Source: Thermovenabulum gondwanense
GTDB lineage: Bacteria; Bacillota; Thermosediminibacteria; Thermosediminibacterales; Thermosediminibacteraceae
Reading direction: 5' to 3'
DNA length: 64,000 bases
Assembly: GCF_001601575.1 (NCBI RefSeq)
Contig: NZ_LOHZ01000019.1
Span: 78,666-142,665, forward strand
Position 1 is the stretch's first letter. Each line of letters begins with the position of its first letter. The notes beneath the pieces are model-generated. The model was not told the DNA's origin. It saw nothing but the letters and a program-made list of their open reading frames with translations, and did no database searches. Of this stretch, positions 27,596 through 38,727 are shown in pieces. Position numbers and translations under genes: made by a program.

Positions 27596-28675
27596 TTAAA
27601 GCCCCAGAATAATCTTTTTAATAACATCTCCCATTTCGGAGGTTGCTAACACCTTCCCCTCACCTTCTTTAATGTCGTAAGTCCTGTAGCCCAGTTCCAA
27701 GCTTTTTTCCACCGCATCTTTTATACACATTGCCGCTTCCTTTTCATCAAAAGAGTACTCCAGCATCATTGCCGCGGACAAAATACAGGCGATGGGGTTT
27801 GCGATACCTTTACCCGCTATGTCCGGTGCCGAACCGTGGCAGGGCTCGTATAAAAAAGGTCCTTTTTCTCCTATGCTTGCTGATGGCAGCATACCTATTG
27901 AACCGGTTAGTACCGATGCCTCATCGCTTAAGATATCCCCAAAAGTGTTCTCGGTCAAAATAACATCAAACTGTCCGGGATTTAATACAAGCTGCATCGC
28001 GCAGTTATCCACATACATGTGAGAAAGCTCCACATCAGGATATTCTTTGCTCACCTCATCCACCACTTCTCTCCACAACTTTGAGGTTTCAAGCACATTG
28101 GCTTTATCCACGGAAGTTACCTTTTTTCTCCTTTTTCTCGCTGCTTCAAAAGCGACTCGGGCTACCCTTTTAATTTCTTCGCTTGTATAAACCATTGTAT
28201 CAAATGCCCTTACCGTTTGCCCCGTATTTTCCCTCCCTCGAGGCGTCCCGAAATAGAGCCCTCCTGTTAACTCTCTTACAATAAGTAAATCCAGATTCCC
28301 GCTAATTATATTATTTTTCAGCGGAGAAGAATCCGCTAAAAAACGATAACAAACAGCGGGCCTGAGGTTGGCAAACAGGTTTAGCTCCTTCCTCAGTTTC
28401 AGGATTGCCTGTTCCGGCCGGAGCTCTCTTTTCAAATGATCCCATTTTGGCCCACCTACCGCGCCGAAAAGCACCGCATCGGAATCCTTTACAAGATTAA
28501 GGGTATCATCAGGGAGTGGTGCTCCAAAGACCTCGTAAGCTGCTCCGCCTACCGATCCTTCCTTGAAATTGAATTTAATGCCGAATCTTTCCTGGATAGC
28601 ATATAAAACCTTTTTAGCTTCTTTTATTACCTCCGGGCCAATTCCATCTCCTGGAAGGAGGGCTATATTATACAT
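27596..28675 (-). CDS. leuB: 3-isopropylmalate dehydrogenase
   Basis: About 359 residues; NAD-dependent oxidative decarboxylation in leucine synthesis. Motifs: [29 protein letters not shown], the [12 protein letters not shown] segment, [34 protein letters not shown] and the NAD-site [18 protein letters not shown]. The ATG at 28675 follows GGGGGAGGG and overlaps the leuD stop by eight bases; the upstream TTG at 28696 is not needed. Last gene of the ilv-leu operon. Confidence 0.97.
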   Translation of the reverse strand: MYNIALLPGDGIGPEVIKEAKKVLYAIQERFGIKFNFKEGSVGGAAYEVFGAPLPDDTLNLVKDSDAVLFGAVGGPKWDHLKRELRPEQAILKLRKELNLFANLRPAVCYRFLADSSPLKNNIISGNLDLLIVRELTGGLYFGTPRGRENTGQTVRAFDTMVYTSEEIKRVARVAFEAARKRRKKVTSVDKANVLETSKLWREVVDEVSKEYPDVELSHMYVDNCAMQLVLNPGQFDVILTENTFGDILSDEASVLTGSIGMLPSASIGEKGPFLYEPCHGSAPDIAGKGIANPIACILSAAMMLEYSFDEKEAAMCIKDAVEKSLELGYRTYDIKEGEGKVLATSEMGDVIKKIILGL

Positions 28676-29165
28676 TTTTTTGCCCTCCCCCTGCAAAGTT
28701 CAGCAAGCCGCCGGCTTTAATTATATCATTTATAAACCCGGGAAAAGGTTTTGCGTAGAATATTTCCCCGCTCGTAATATTTTTTATTTCCCCGGTGTCG
28801 GTATCCACCATAACCTCATCTCCTGCTCTTATCCCCTCCACCGCCTCTGAAGATTCCAATATGGGAAGGCCTATGTTTATAGCATTCCTGTAAAAAATCC
28901 TGGCAAAGGATTTTGCAACAACACAGCTAATACCCGCTTCTTTAATTGCAATGGGGGCGTGTTCCCTCGAACTCCCGCACCCAAAATTTTTTCCGGCTAC
29001 TATGATATCCCCCGGCTGAATTTTTTTAGAAAAACCCGGGAATATATCTTCCATGCAGTGCTCCGCAAGCTCCCTGGGGTCCGTTGTATTTAAAAACCTT
29101 GCTGGAATAATCACATCGGTATCTATATTATCCGGAAAAACCCATGCTCTACCCTTATATATCAT
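28668..29165 (-). CDS. leuD: 3-isopropylmalate dehydratase small subunit
   Basis: 165 residues, the swivelling domain of isopropylmalate isomerase. Motifs: [33 protein letters not shown], and IGLPILES. It is the short archaeal/clostridial LeuD type that pairs with a 420-residue LeuC. It overlaps leuC by 11 bases and leuB by 8, which implies coupled translation. Confidence 0.96.
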   Translation of the reverse strand: MIYKGRAWVFPDNIDTDVIIPARFLNTTDPRELAEHCMEDIFPGFSKKIQPGDIIVAGKNFGCGSSREHAPIAIKEAGISCVVAKSFARIFYRNAINIGLPILESSEAVEGIRAGDEVMVDTDTGEIKNITSGEIFYAKPFPGFINDIIKAGGLLNFAGGGQKNV

Positions 29166-30429
29166 TTTTAATCACCTCCATGGGATGGGCTATTTTGCCT
29201 TTTACGGCAGAAGCTGCTGCCACCGCCGGATTTGTCAGGTATATTTCGCTTTCGGGATGTCCCATACGTCCGACGAAATTTCTGTTCGTTGTTGAAACAG
29301 CCCTTTCGCCCTTTGCCAGTATGCCCATATGTCCTCCGAGGCACGGTCCGCAGGTAGGTGTGCTTACCACCGCACCAGCCTCCACAAAAATCTCCATCAA
29401 TCCCTCTCTTATCATTTGAAGGTAAACTTCCTGAGTAGCAGGTATCACTATCATCCTCACGTAAGGGTGCACCTTATTGCCCTTTATAACCTTTGCAGCC
29501 ATCCTCATATCTTCAATCCTTCCATTGGTGCAGGAGCCGATAACCACCTGATCTACGGTAATATCTCCTACCTCAGATATATTGACGGAATTTTCGGGAA
29601 GATGCGGGAGGGCTACCTGAGGTTCCAGCTTTGATACGTCGTATTCCCTTACATCACAGTATTGAGCATCATCGTCACTTTTATAAACCTTATATGTTTT
29701 TTTAGCCCTATCCTTTACGTAGTTTAGCGTCACATCGTCGGGTTCCATTATACCGTTTTTTGCTCCCGCTTCTATAGCCATATTTGTAATGGTGAGCCTT
29801 TCATCCACGGTAAGGTATTTTAAGGCTTCTCCCGAAAATTCCATGGCTCTGTAAAGCGCTCCGTCCACCCCTATGTCCTTGATTGTAAAAAGTATAAAAT
29901 CCTTTCCGGTGACAAAGGGAGAGGGTTTTCCCCTGTAGATAAACTTCATACTTTCAGGCACCTTAAACCAGCATTTACCCGTCATCATTGCAAAAGCGAT
30001 GTCCGTACTTCCAACTCCTGTAGAAAATGCGCCCAGTGCTCCGTAGGTGCACGTATGAGAATCGGCGCCAATTACAAGATCCCCGGGACCCACGAGACCT
30101 TTTTCGGGAAGAAGGGCATGCTCAATACCCATCCTCCCCACTTCGTAATAATGAGTAATATCATACTTTCGCGCAAAATCCCTTAAAGCTTTGGAAAGCT
30201 CAGCAGATTTTATATCCTTGTTAGGCGTAAAATGATCGGGTATAAGGGCAATTTTTTCCTTATCGAATACCTCTTTACCCCCAGCCTTTTCAAATTCCTT
30301 AATTGCCACAGGGCCGGTAATATCGTTGGCAAGCACCAAGTCCACACCTGCCATGATAAGTTCTCCGGGCTCCACAAAGTTTTTTCCCGCGTGTTCTGCC
30401 AGTATTTTTTGCGTTATGGTCATCCCCAT
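29155..30429 (-). CDS. leuC: 3-isopropylmalate dehydratase large subunit
   Basis: 424 residues of the aconitase superfamily with the [4Fe-4S] cysteines in VIGSCTNGR and [32 protein letters not shown] and [10 protein letters not shown] (substrate binding) are present. It is of the LeuC2 type (about 420 residues). Start ATG follows AGGAGGAATAAAA. Confidence 0.96.
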   Translation of the reverse strand: MGMTITQKILAEHAGKNFVEPGELIMAGVDLVLANDITGPVAIKEFEKAGGKEVFDKEKIALIPDHFTPNKDIKSAELSKALRDFARKYDITHYYEVGRMGIEHALLPEKGLVGPGDLVIGADSHTCTYGALGAFSTGVGSTDIAFAMMTGKCWFKVPESMKFIYRGKPSPFVTGKDFILFTIKDIGVDGALYRAMEFSGEALKYLTVDERLTITNMAIEAGAKNGIMEPDDVTLNYVKDRAKKTYKVYKSDDDAQYCDVREYDVSKLEPQVALPHLPENSVNISEVGDITVDQVVIGSCTNGRIEDMRMAAKVIKGNKVHPYVRMIVIPATQEVYLQMIREGLMEIFVEAGAVVSTPTCGPCLGGHMGILAKGERAVSTTNRNFVGRMGHPESEIYLTNPAVAAASAVKGKIAHPMEVIKNDI

Positions 30430-30431
30430 TT

Positions 30432-31976
30432 TTATTCCTCCTCATTAGTTTCCGCCGGTTTATTCCCATTGCTGTTATAAAGGGTCTTATTGAGGGCATC
30501 CGTATAAGCCCTGGCGCTGGCCTCGATTATATCGGTGCTCAAACCCCTGCCGGTAAAAATCCTCCCATCCTTTTCTATCCTCACCACTACCTCGCCTATA
30601 GCATCCTTCCCTGCAGAAACGGATTTTATCGAGTAATCCACCAACCTGCAATTGATATTGCACGCCCTTTCCAACGCTTTATAGGTCGCATCAACGGGAC
30701 CGTTTCCGGTAGCCGCCTCCTCCACGGTATTCCCCTGGATTTTTACCCTGACGGTAGAAGTAGCAATTGCTTGATTGCCGCTGGAGGTTTGAAAATACTC
30801 TAACTCTATCAGCTGGGGTATTTTTGTCACCTGTTCTTCTACAATTGCCTCGATATCGCTATCCGTAATTTCCTTTTTCTTGTCGGCCAGGTCTTTAAAT
30901 CTCTCAAAAGCCCTGTTTATCTCATCCTCCGAGAGCTCATAACCAAGTTCTTTCAACCTCTGCACAAAGGCATGGCGCCCGGAAAGTTTGCCCAGCACTA
31001 TTCTATTGGATGTAAGCCCGATGGATTCGGGTGTCATTATTTCATAGGTAGATTTTTCCGAGAGCACCCCGTGCTGGTGTATTCCGGAAGCATGGGCAAA
31101 GGCATTGGCCCCGACTATGGCTTTATTCGGCTGAACGTATATACCCGTCAGGGTGCTAACTACTTTGCTGGTCCTGTAGATCTGTTTGGTGTCAATATTT
31201 AAATCTACCTTATAAATGTCCTTTCTTGTCACAAGGGCCATCACCAGCTCTTCTAATGCGGCATTACCCGCCCTTTCTCCCAGACCGTTTATCGTGCACT
31301 CCACCTGAGTCGCCCCATTGACAACCGCGGCAAGGGAATTGGCGACCGCCATCCCCAGGTCATTATGGCAGTGCACGCTGATTTTAACCCTATCCATTTC
31401 CGGGACCCTTTCCCTTAACGTCCGTATAAGGTTTGCAAATTCTTCAGGCGTGGTATAACCCACCGTATCCGGGATGTTTATTACCGTGGCTCCCGCCCTA
31501 ATTGTCTGGGAAAACAGTTTGCACAAAAATTCCACATCGGATCTTGTGGCATCTTCTGCAGAAAACTCCACATCTTCAAAATAGGACTTTGCCCTTTTTA
31601 CCGCTTCCACAGCAGCCTCCAGCACCTGTTCGGGGCTCATTTTAAGTTTATACTGCATGTGTATGGGAGAAGATGCTATAAAGGTATGGATCCTGGGGCT
31701 TTCTGCATTTTTTAACGCTTCCGCAGCTTTATCTATGTCCTTAAAGTTAGCCCTGGCAAGTCCCGCTATAACAGGCCCTTTCACATTTTCCGCTATGGTT
31801 TTAACCGCATTGAAATCCCCATTAGAAGCTATGGGAAAGCCGGCTTCAATAACATCCACCTTGAGTTTTGCCAGCTGCCGGGCTATCTCCAATTTCTCGT
31901 ATACGTTCAAAGCCACCCCCGGGGTTTGCTCTCCATCCCTCAACGTTGTATCAAAAATCTCCACTTTCATTACCAT
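30432..31976 (-). CDS. leuA: 2-isopropylmalate synthase
   Basis: About 514 residues; condenses acetyl-CoA with 2-oxoisovalerate, the committed leucine step. The DRE-TIM barrel starts [16 protein letters not shown] and has metal-binding [15 protein letters not shown] and the [13 protein letters not shown] loop. The C-terminal LeuA dimer domain (about 385-510, [13 protein letters not shown]) is the allosteric leucine site. The ATG at 31976 is placed by GGAGG seven bases upstream; the frame extends further into ilvH but without a good start. Confidence 0.96.
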   Translation of the reverse strand: MVMKVEIFDTTLRDGEQTPGVALNVYEKLEIARQLAKLKVDVIEAGFPIASNGDFNAVKTIAENVKGPVIAGLARANFKDIDKAAEALKNAESPRIHTFIASSPIHMQYKLKMSPEQVLEAAVEAVKRAKSYFEDVEFSAEDATRSDVEFLCKLFSQTIRAGATVINIPDTVGYTTPEEFANLIRTLRERVPEMDRVKISVHCHNDLGMAVANSLAAVVNGATQVECTINGLGERAGNAALEELVMALVTRKDIYKVDLNIDTKQIYRTSKVVSTLTGIYVQPNKAIVGANAFAHASGIHQHGVLSEKSTYEIMTPESIGLTSNRIVLGKLSGRHAFVQRLKELGYELSEDEINRAFERFKDLADKKKEITDSDIEAIVEEQVTKIPQLIELEYFQTSSGNQAIATSTVRVKIQGNTVEEAATGNGPVDATYKALERACNINCRLVDYSIKSVSAGKDAIGEVVVRIEKDGRIFTGRGLSTDIIEASARAYTDALNKTLYNSNGNKPAETNEEE

Positions 31977-31989
31977 AAAAATCCCTCCA

Positions 31990-32499
31990 TCAATCTTTTT
32001 CTTCTTCATCCACTTTGATTGTCTTAGGACCCCTGTTCATAGCAATAAGGCCGGTCCTGACAAGCTCCTTAATCCCGAAGGGCCTTACCAGTTCTTCAAA
32101 AGCGTTTATTTTGTCCTTATCTCCCGTAAGTTCGATAATCATTGACCTTCTGCTGACATCAACTATATTTGCCCGGAATATTTCGGCAATCTGTATTATT
32201 TCTGACCTGTTTTTGGGTTCCGCATCCACCTTTATTAGCACAAGCTCCCTGCTGACCGAATCATCGGAGCTAATCTTGCTTACCTTTATGACATCCACCA
32301 ATTTATTTAATTGCTTTTTTACCTGTTCCACTATATATTCATCGCCTTCAACAACTATGGTCATGCGGGAAATTTCAGGGTTTTCCGTTGTACCGACGGC
32401 CAAACTGTCTATATTAAATCCCCGCCTGCTGAAAAGTCCCGCCACCCTGGATAACACTCCCGGGTGATTTTCTACCAGTACTGAAAGTATGGTCTTCAC
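31990..32499 (-). CDS. ilvH: Acetolactate synthase small (regulatory) subunit
   Basis: About 169 residues with an N-terminal ACT domain ([30 protein letters not shown]) and the C-terminal ALS_ss domain. It gives valine feedback to IlvB. The GTG at 32499 is preferred because GGAGG, within the end of ilvB, lies eight bases upstream; an alternative TTG at 32514 overlaps ilvB. Confidence 0.94.
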   Translation of the reverse strand: MKTILSVLVENHPGVLSRVAGLFSRRGFNIDSLAVGTTENPEISRMTIVVEGDEYIVEQVKKQLNKLVDVIKVSKISSDDSVSRELVLIKVDAEPKNRSEIIQIAEIFRANIVDVSRRSMIIELTGDKDKINAFEELVRPFGIKELVRTGLIAMNRGPKTIKVDEEEKD

Positions 32500-32503
32500 C
32501 TCT

Positions 32504-34165
32504 TCACCCTCCAATCATCTTATTTATGGGTGAACCGTTTAATACCATCGGGTAGACATTTTCTCTTATATCCACCATACATTCCAACAGAAAACTGCCT
32601 TCTTCCGATAGCATCCGGTCTACCGCCTGCGGCAGCTCTTTTCGGCTCTCTATCCTCTCTGCCTTTATCCCGTAGCTTTCTGCTAATTTGACAAAGTCCG
32701 GTGTAAATTTGAAATTAACCTGATGATATCTTCCATCGCAGTAAAACTCCTGAAGCTGTCTCACAAGCCCCAAACCGCCGTTATTGAAAAGAACCATTTT
32801 TACTGCTAAGTTATTTTCGACAATTGTCGCCATCTCCGCTAAATTCATCTGAAAGCTTCCATCCCCGGCAAAGTTTATTACGGTTTTCCCCGGGTTTGCA
32901 AATTTTGCTCCGATCGCTGCGGGAAGGCCGTAACCCATGGTACCAAGCCCTCCCGAAGTTATAAAGCTGCGCGGGTGAATAAATTCGTAAAACTGCGCTA
33001 CCCACATTTGATGGGAACCCACTTCCGTAGTAATAATTGCTTCTCCCTTAGTCTTTTGAGAAATCACCTCTATTATCTCCTGTGGGCAAAGCATACCTTT
33101 TTTTTCGTAAACCCCTTTTTTACTGATTTTTTCTATAAAATCATACCATTCATAAAGATCCTTTTTTGTGCTATTTTTTGAAATCTCCGAAAGCACAACC
33201 CTCAGGTCCCCTACTATAGGTATATCGACCCTTACGTTTTTTCCGATTTCTGCCGGGTCTATATCAATATGTAGGATTTTTGCCTTCGGCGCAAACCCCG
33301 ATACTTTACCTGTCATCCTGTCGCTGAACCTTACCCCTGCAGCAATTATCAGGTCAGCCTCGGTTATGGCAATGTTAGCGCGGGGACTACCGTGCATACC
33401 GGCCATTCCAAGAGATAACGGATGATTTTGCGGAAAACAGCCTATGCCCATGAGGGAGGTAGCTACCGGTATACCCGTCTTTTCCACTAATTCCATCAAT
33501 TCCTTTTCCGCTTTGGCGGAGTTTACCCCTCCACCTGCTATTATGACCGGGCGCTGGGCTCTTTTTATTTCTTCTACTGCCCTTTCTATCTGCAGGGGAT
33601 GCCCCTGAACCTTAGGTTTATATCCTCGAAGGTTAATTTTCCCGGGCATTTTAAACTCTATTCTCGTCTCCGCTACATCCTTGGGAAGGTCTATCAAAAC
33701 AGGGCCCGGCCTTCCGGTGGAAGCAATATAAAAGGCCTCCTTTACTATCCTGGGTATATCTTCCGCCCTTTTAACCAGATAATTGTGCTTTGTAAACGGA
33801 GCGGTAGCCCCCGTTATGTCCACCTCTTGAAAAACATCCCGCCCGATTACGCCGGTAGGCACCTGTCCGGTTATTGCAACTATCGGAACGGAATCCATAT
33901 AGGCAGTTGCTATCCCCGTTACCAGGTTTGTCGCGCCGGGCCCCGAGGTGGCCATGCAAACTCCCACCTTCCCGGAAACCCTGGCAAAACCGCTGGCTGC
34001 ATGGGCAGCAGCCTGTTCGGAGCGAGTTAAAACATGTTTGATTTTTTTAGAATTATAAAGGGAATCGTAAACCGGAAGTATCGCTCCCCCTGGATAACCG
34101 AATATTAAATCCACTCCCTCTGCTTCCAGTGCCTTAATTAAAGCCTCTGCAGCAGTAATTTTCAT
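32504..34165 (-). CDS. ilvB: Acetolactate synthase large subunit
   Basis: 553-residue thiamine-diphosphate enzyme starting branched-chain amino acid synthesis. It has [13 protein letters not shown], the catalytic Glu in [19 protein letters not shown], and the ThDP/Mg motif [29 protein letters not shown]. First gene of ilvB-ilvH-leuA-leuC-leuD-leuB, behind a leucine T-box leader. It depends on the cofactor made by the neighbouring thi genes. Confidence 0.97.
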   Translation of the reverse strand: MKITAAEALIKALEAEGVDLIFGYPGGAILPVYDSLYNSKKIKHVLTRSEQAAAHAASGFARVSGKVGVCMATSGPGATNLVTGIATAYMDSVPIVAITGQVPTGVIGRDVFQEVDITGATAPFTKHNYLVKRAEDIPRIVKEAFYIASTGRPGPVLIDLPKDVAETRIEFKMPGKINLRGYKPKVQGHPLQIERAVEEIKRAQRPVIIAGGGVNSAKAEKELMELVEKTGIPVATSLMGIGCFPQNHPLSLGMAGMHGSPRANIAITEADLIIAAGVRFSDRMTGKVSGFAPKAKILHIDIDPAEIGKNVRVDIPIVGDLRVVLSEISKNSTKKDLYEWYDFIEKISKKGVYEKKGMLCPQEIIEVISQKTKGEAIITTEVGSHQMWVAQFYEFIHPRSFITSGGLGTMGYGLPAAIGAKFANPGKTVINFAGDGSFQMNLAEMATIVENNLAVKMVLFNNGGLGLVRQLQEFYCDGRYHQVNFKFTPDFVKLAESYGIKAERIESRKELPQAVDRMLSEEGSFLLECMVDIRENVYPMVLNGSPINKMIGG

Positions 34166-34210
34166 AAGGGCACCACCTCTTTAAAATTTTATCGTCGTAT
34201 TTTATATAAA

Positions 34211-34480
34211 AAATTAAACCCCCTCACCCCAAGACATAATGTCTCAGGGACGAGGGGGAGTTTACCCCGTGGTACCACCCTGTTTTACCCATACCTCACG
34301 GTATAGGCCTCAGGAAGTAGCTGACTACTTCTAACTTTAACGCACCTTTGCGGCACCGGATTACTTTTGTTCACCCGGGCAGTTCGGGAGCGAGAAAAGC
34401 GCAAACTCAGGACCGGCTTTCACCTGACCCGGCTCTCTTTTGCCTGAATTAAGTCGCTTTTTTCTCCTTCATCACTTTTA
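34211..34480 (-). promoter_or_regulatory. T-box leader (leucine) of the ilv-leu operon
   Basis: On the minus strand: a stem I with GAGAGCCGG and a GGTGAA distal loop, then the T-box sequence GGTGGTACCACGG (about 34267-34281), then a G+C-rich terminator (CTCCCCCTC / GAGGGGG, 34219-34258) followed by TTTAATTTTTT. The best specifier is CTC (34394-34392), placed right before GCTCCC, which pairs with GGAG at the base of stem I. The serS leader has TCC at the identical position. Uncharged tRNA-Leu should allow readthrough. Confidence 0.9.
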
Positions 34481-34544
34481 CCCTTTTTGATTTTTTTAAT
34501 TGTGTATCTTCTAAATTAATTAAGTTTTTAACCTGAAAATATTT

Positions 34545-34561
34545 TGATAAGTATTTTATCA
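34545..34561. repeat. Palindrome upstream of the ilv-leu leader
   Basis: TGATAA-GTATT-TTATCA, perfect arms of six bases, about 65 bases before the T-box stem I in the likely promoter region. Possible operator; no regulator can be named. Confidence 0.4.
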
Positions 34562-34578
34562 TTTAAAATTTTAATATG

Positions 34579-36663
34579 TCAAGAGGGTAAAATAAATATT
34601 TTTGTTTTTTCCTCCAGCGCCTTAGCTATATCCACTATTTCCTGAGCGTTCTTTGTTATTTCCTGAGTAGAAGCAGCAAATTCCTCTACGGAGGCAGAGA
34701 TTTGTTCAGCAGACACCGAGGCTTCTTCCGACGTCCTGCTTATGGCTTCTATTCTTTCTGCGATTACATCTTTAAGCTTTGATATTTGCCCTATATCGGA
34801 GAATACTTTTTCGATTAGGGTTTTCATTTCGCTAATACTCATTGATATTTTTTCAAAAGCACTCAGGGTATCTCCCGTACTTTCCTGCTGTTTTTTCAGC
34901 TTTCCATCCATTAGTTCGGATGTCCTTACCACCTGTTCCGTATCAGAAACCATGCCCCTTAAAAGATTCCTTATTTTTTCCAGGGATATCCTTGTCTGCT
35001 CCGACAGCTTCCGTATTTCGGAAGCAACTACCGAAAAGCCCGAGCCTTTATCTCCTGCCCTCGCAGCTTCTATTGCAGCATTAAGAGCCAATAAATTAGT
35101 CTGTTCGGCGATCCCTTTTATTATTTCTACAACTTCTTCCACCTGTTTCACCGAAGTTTTCATCTGCTCCAATTTTTCTAAAACCAGTTTAAAACTACTG
35201 GAAATTTCTTCTATCGATCCGACAAGATTCCCCAGCTTTTCCCTGCCGGTTTGAGCATAAGAAAAGCTTTCTTCTCCGGAATTTTTTACCCGGGCTATTT
35301 CATTAAAAAGACCGTTTATACTCCCTTTAATTTCCTCAATCAAATCATTAATATCTTTAATTTTCATAGTCTGCTCATTAGCACCCTGTGCTACATTTTC
35401 TACGGTTTTGGCCACTTCTTCGGAGGAAATAGCTATTTCTTCCGAGATATCATTTAATTTTACAGAACTATTAAACAGGGCCTTCGTTTCCTCCCTGATT
35501 CCAACGATAAGAGGTAGAAAGTTTTCTTTAAGCCTTTTAACAGAAAGTGCAAGTTCCCCTATTTCATCCCTTCTATATAAAAATTTTTCTTCCATTCTTG
35601 CGGTAAAATCACCTTTAGAAATGCTTCCAATTTGTTGAATAACGGCAAGCACCGGCGTTATGGTTGTTTTTGCCATTGCAAAGGTCAGAAAAACTGAGAG
35701 GATAATTATCAGCAAGGAAAAAAAGATCATAGCGCCTTTTAACCTTCCAATGCCTTTTAAAACTTCTTCTTTCGGAGCCACCACACCCACCGACCATCGG
35801 GTGTTACCTACCGGCGTAAAGGCTATAAGCCAATCTCTGCCGTTTTCTTTTACCTCCTCTATTCCATTTTCGCCCTTAATCATCCTGTTTACCGTATCAT
35901 TTAAAGAAGAAGAATTATTAATCAGATTTTCTTTTTTCATTATTCTGTCCAGGTCTTTGTGAGCTATTATGTTTCCTTTATCGTCAATAGCAAAGGAATA
36001 CCCATCCTCGCTGTAAGCAGCTGATGAAATTAACTGATTAAATTTATTGCCATCCACAATGCCCACTACGGCGCCTGCAAGCTCATTGGTAAGGTAATGC
36101 CTTACCGGAGAATAAAATAAGTAATCGAAGGAGTTTTTGTTTTGCTGAACCCTTAATTCAAAGCCGCTCATCCCTTTTTGCGCAATTGCTTTATAATAAT
36201 TTACGTCCTCCGCATCGACAGGCGTGCCGTCCTGATAATATCCGTTGCCGTCAGTGCCGATTAAAGCAAATCTTTTAAAATCCAATTTTATCGATTTTCG
36301 GAGCTGATCCCTTAAATACTGAAGCTTTTCTTCCAGCGATGCTTCTCTATTTTCCCACTTCCCTTTAATCACACTGGTATCGGAAATACTTTCTATAACG
36401 TACAATCTTGATTGTATGTTGTCTTCTATGTTTTCCGCAGTTTTCTCCGCCACTTTTTCCATGGCATTTATAGCCTCATTTTTTACCGCATTTGAAGCGT
36501 AAGTCTGACTTATTACAAAAAGAACAACACATCCGATTAATACTATACTGCCAAAAACCGTTGTCATATTTAAAAGCAGGCTTCGTTTAATTTTAAATTT
36601 CTGTTTAATTTTTTTTAATTTATAAAAATCTATGATATTTTTTACTCTAAATATATTAACCAC
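34579..36663 (-). CDS. Methyl-accepting chemotaxis protein
   Basis: About 694 residues. Order: cytoplasmic basic start, TM1 ([18 protein letters not shown]), extracellular dCache-type sensor (about 65-305), TM2 ([20 protein letters not shown]), HAMP, then the signalling coiled coil with hairpin tip [36 protein letters not shown]. The start is uncertain: GGGAGGTGG sits at 36661-36669 with no ATG after it. A GTG (36663), a non-standard ATA (36654) or a TTG (36684, inside the preceding terminator) are the options. The sensor probably detects a small metabolite; it adjoins the catabolic island. Confidence 0.88.
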   Translation of the reverse strand: MVNIFRVKNIIDFYKLKKIKQKFKIKRSLLLNMTTVFGSIVLIGCVVLFVISQTYASNAVKNEAINAMEKVAEKTAENIEDNIQSRLYVIESISDTSVIKGKWENREASLEEKLQYLRDQLRKSIKLDFKRFALIGTDGNGYYQDGTPVDAEDVNYYKAIAQKGMSGFELRVQQNKNSFDYLFYSPVRHYLTNELAGAVVGIVDGNKFNQLISSAAYSEDGYSFAIDDKGNIIAHKDLDRIMKKENLINNSSSLNDTVNRMIKGENGIEEVKENGRDWLIAFTPVGNTRWSVGVVAPKEEVLKGIGRLKGAMIFFSLLIIILSVFLTFAMAKTTITPVLAVIQQIGSISKGDFTARMEEKFLYRRDEIGELALSVKRLKENFLPLIVGIREETKALFNSSVKLNDISEEIAISSEEVAKTVENVAQGANEQTMKIKDINDLIEEIKGSINGLFNEIARVKNSGEESFSYAQTGREKLGNLVGSIEEISSSFKLVLEKLEQMKTSVKQVEEVVEIIKGIAEQTNLLALNAAIEAARAGDKGSGFSVVASEIRKLSEQTRISLEKIRNLLRGMVSDTEQVVRTSELMDGKLKKQQESTGDTLSAFEKISMSISEMKTLIEKVFSDIGQISKLKDVIAERIEAISRTSEEASVSAEQISASVEEFAASTQEITKNAQEIVDIAKALEEKTKIFILPS

Positions 36664-36671
36664 CTCCCAAA

Positions 36672-36712
36672 AATATAACCTCAAACCAATTTCTGCGGCT
36701 TGAGGTTCCGAG
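36672..36712 (-). terminator. Terminator at the end of the catabolic operon
   Basis: Minus-strand stem AACCTCAA / TTGAGGTT followed by ATATTTTT. It lies between the sugar isomerase gene and the chemotaxis receptor. Confidence 0.6.
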
Positions 36713-36744
36713 TGGGTGTAAATATTATGTATAACTACATAAAC

Positions 36745-37548
36745 TTAATTTCTATAAGGTTCTATCCCAAAATGGTTAAAAAATTCTATTCCTTTTTTAA
36801 TATCTTCTTTAAAATCGTTAAAGGTGTTTGCCTCAATTGAAATTATCTCTTTATAACATATTTTCTTTAATACATTGATAAAGGGGGCATAATCATAACC
36901 ATCGTTTAAAGTAGGTATAAACCTCTGGGGGAAATTGGAAAGAGGATTATCCACGTGAATATGTTTGATGTATTTTTCGTAGTCGGCTATATCCTCTACA
37001 TCTCTGTTCATTGGCAGAAGATACCTCATATCACACATGGTCTTCAAATTGTACCTTCCAAATTCCTCGATAAATTTTACCGCTTCCGGTATGGAATTGA
37101 TAAAGTTGGATAAACTTGTGCTCAGGGGTTCTAAAAGCACCGTTATATTGTATTCTGCGGTGACATCGCACAAAATATTGATAAAGGTAATTAGTTTCTC
37201 GTAAGCTCCTTTTACATCACCTTCTGCGGGGAGGCTTCTGGACCTGCCGTTTCCAAAAACGTAATAACGGGCACCCATTTTTGCAGTCCTTTCGGCACCT
37301 TTTTTTAGATATTCCGTCCAGTAATTCAGATCAAATTCCGGCGAGGTTATGGATATATTTAAAGGAACGGGGTTGTCGAAGACTTCGCAGGTGATTCCCG
37401 AGTCTTTGACTCTTTTCAAAGCCATTTTATATTCGTCATCGCTAAATTCCACAATTTCTCTTATTTGCAGTTCAGCACAGTCATACCCGGCTTTTGCAAT
37501 ATCATCGATGTCTTTTGTGGAGCCAAAGCAGGAAAGCTTCATCTTCAT
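36745..37548 (-). CDS. Sugar phosphate isomerase/epimerase (xylose isomerase-like TIM barrel, IolO-like)
   Basis: About 267 residues of the AP endonuclease 2/xylose-isomerase-like superfamily. Candidate metal ligands are the Glu in VLLEPLSTS, the Asp in MCDMRY, the His in HIHVDNP and the Glu in ISIEANTF. The start ATG at 37548 follows AGGAGGTTGATTTTT. Being the last gene of a run with two zinc dehydrogenases and an IolN-like hydrolase, it may be the 5-keto-gluconate-type epimerase of the cyclitol route described in Thermotoga (IolO). That exact reaction is inference from context. Confidence 0.75.
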   Translation of the reverse strand: MKMKLSCFGSTKDIDDIAKAGYDCAELQIREIVEFSDDEYKMALKRVKDSGITCEVFDNPVPLNISITSPEFDLNYWTEYLKKGAERTAKMGARYYVFGNGRSRSLPAEGDVKGAYEKLITFINILCDVTAEYNITVLLEPLSTSLSNFINSIPEAVKFIEEFGRYNLKTMCDMRYLLPMNRDVEDIADYEKYIKHIHVDNPLSNFPQRFIPTLNDGYDYAPFINVLKKICYKEIISIEANTFNDFKEDIKKGIEFFNHFGIEPYRN

Positions 37549-37614
37549 AAAAATCAACCTCCTTTTCTTTTTTTGCTTTTAACCTTTTTATTATTAATCT
37601 GGTTTTAAACTAAA

Positions 37615-38661
37615 CTAATCTATTTTAAGTAGCACTTTAATATCCTTGCTGTTCCCCGATGCAAGGTCTTTAAACACTTCCGGTGTCTCGGACAGGTTAT
37701 AGGTAGAAGTGATTATATTTCTCACATCCAATCTTTTGTCAGCCAAATAATCCATTACATCTTGCATTTCGGTGGTAAACATGTAACTGCCGTACACGGT
37801 TAACTGTCGTCCTACTATGCTCACCGGGTTTATGCTAACTTCTTCCCTTATCAGCGATACGAGTATTATGCTTCCTCCATTCCTGACAAGCTTAATGGAA
37901 TCATTTATAACCCCGGGAGCTCCCGCCGTAACTATTACCCGGTCATATCCTATGCCTCCGGTGTATTCAAGGGCCTTCTCTATGGATTCACTTTTAACAT
38001 TTACCACCTCATGGGCTCCGCAGGCTTTTGCCGCATCAAGCCTGAAATCCATAATATCCGTTGCAACGATTTTCCCGGAACCGAAGATTTTTAAAAATTG
38101 AATTATCATTAAGCCAATAGGGCCTGAACCGATTACGAGGACGTTTTCCCCTTTTTCAAAACTCACGGCTTTTGCAGCACAATAACATACTGCCAGAGGC
38201 TCAAGGAGTGCCCCTTCCTCGAAGGTTACTCCCTCTTTTAGCGGCACCACCGAAAATTCGGGGACGCACACGTACTCGGCAAAGCCACCATCACACCTTT
38301 TTTTCTCTACTCCAAGCGTCCTACCTACGCTTCTCCTGTTGTTGCACAAATTTATTAATCCCTTTTTACAGTAGAAGCATTTTCCGCAGTAAAGTATAGG
38401 ATTTACGCTAACCCTCTGGCCGATTCTTTCCTTTGATACGCCCTGCCCAACTTCGACAATCTCGCCCGAAAATTCGTGACCGAAAATTAAAGGAGGTAAT
38501 GCCCGGTCCGAGCCTATCTTATACTCTTCAATATCCGATCCGCAAATGGATGCATATTTTACTTTTATGCACACTTCCCCTTCTTTTGGCACGGGTCTTT
38601 CCACTTCTTCGAACCTCATATCCCTGGGCCCGTAAAAAACGACAGCCTTCATCTTTTCCAT
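37615..38661 (-). CDS. Zinc-dependent alcohol/polyol dehydrogenase (MDR family)
   Basis: 348 residues. Catalytic zinc ligands: C in SICGSD, HE in GHEFSG; the structural zinc loop has four Cys (CGKCFYCKKGLINLC). The NAD-binding Rossmann motif is VIGSGPIGLM. It belongs to the sorbitol/threonine/inositol-type dehydrogenases. It is about 40% like the second dehydrogenase at 39844 by eye (shared GHEFSGEI, VVFDA/ITAG patterns and an identical C-terminal SKDIKV). In this cluster the likely substrate is a cyclitol, inosose or sugar acid. Confidence 0.85.
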   Translation of the reverse strand: MEKMKAVVFYGPRDMRFEEVERPVPKEGEVCIKVKYASICGSDIEEYKIGSDRALPPLIFGHEFSGEIVEVGQGVSKERIGQRVSVNPILYCGKCFYCKKGLINLCNNRRSVGRTLGVEKKRCDGGFAEYVCVPEFSVVPLKEGVTFEEGALLEPLAVCYCAAKAVSFEKGENVLVIGSGPIGLMIIQFLKIFGSGKIVATDIMDFRLDAAKACGAHEVVNVKSESIEKALEYTGGIGYDRVIVTAGAPGVINDSIKLVRNGGSIILVSLIREEVSINPVSIVGRQLTVYGSYMFTTEMQDVMDYLADKRLDVRNIITSTYNLSETPEVFKDLASGNSKDIKVLLKID

Positions 38662-38683
38662 ACTCTCACCCCTTTATTCATTA

Positions 38684-38719
38684 TTTTAGAGAGTGGGGAT
38701 TAACCCTCACTCTCTAAAA
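38684..38719. repeat. Intercistronic hairpin
   Basis: TTTTAGAGAGTG and its exact complement are spaced by 12 bases, between the creatininase-family gene and the downstream dehydrogenase. There is no T tract on the far side, so it is more likely an mRNA processing or stability element than a strong terminator. Confidence 0.6.
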
Positions 38720-38727
38720 AAACTATC

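Noticed and set aside
34545..34561. Fur box before the ilv-leu leader
   Set aside because: The arms TGATAA / TTATCA fit, but the spacing is five rather than three bases and the operon has no iron link.
36664..36720. Cyclic-di-GMP or other riboswitch before the chemotaxis receptor
   Set aside because: The paired AACCTCAA / TTGAGGTT with a T tail is explained by a terminator for the upstream operon, and the conserved GEMM core sequences are absent.
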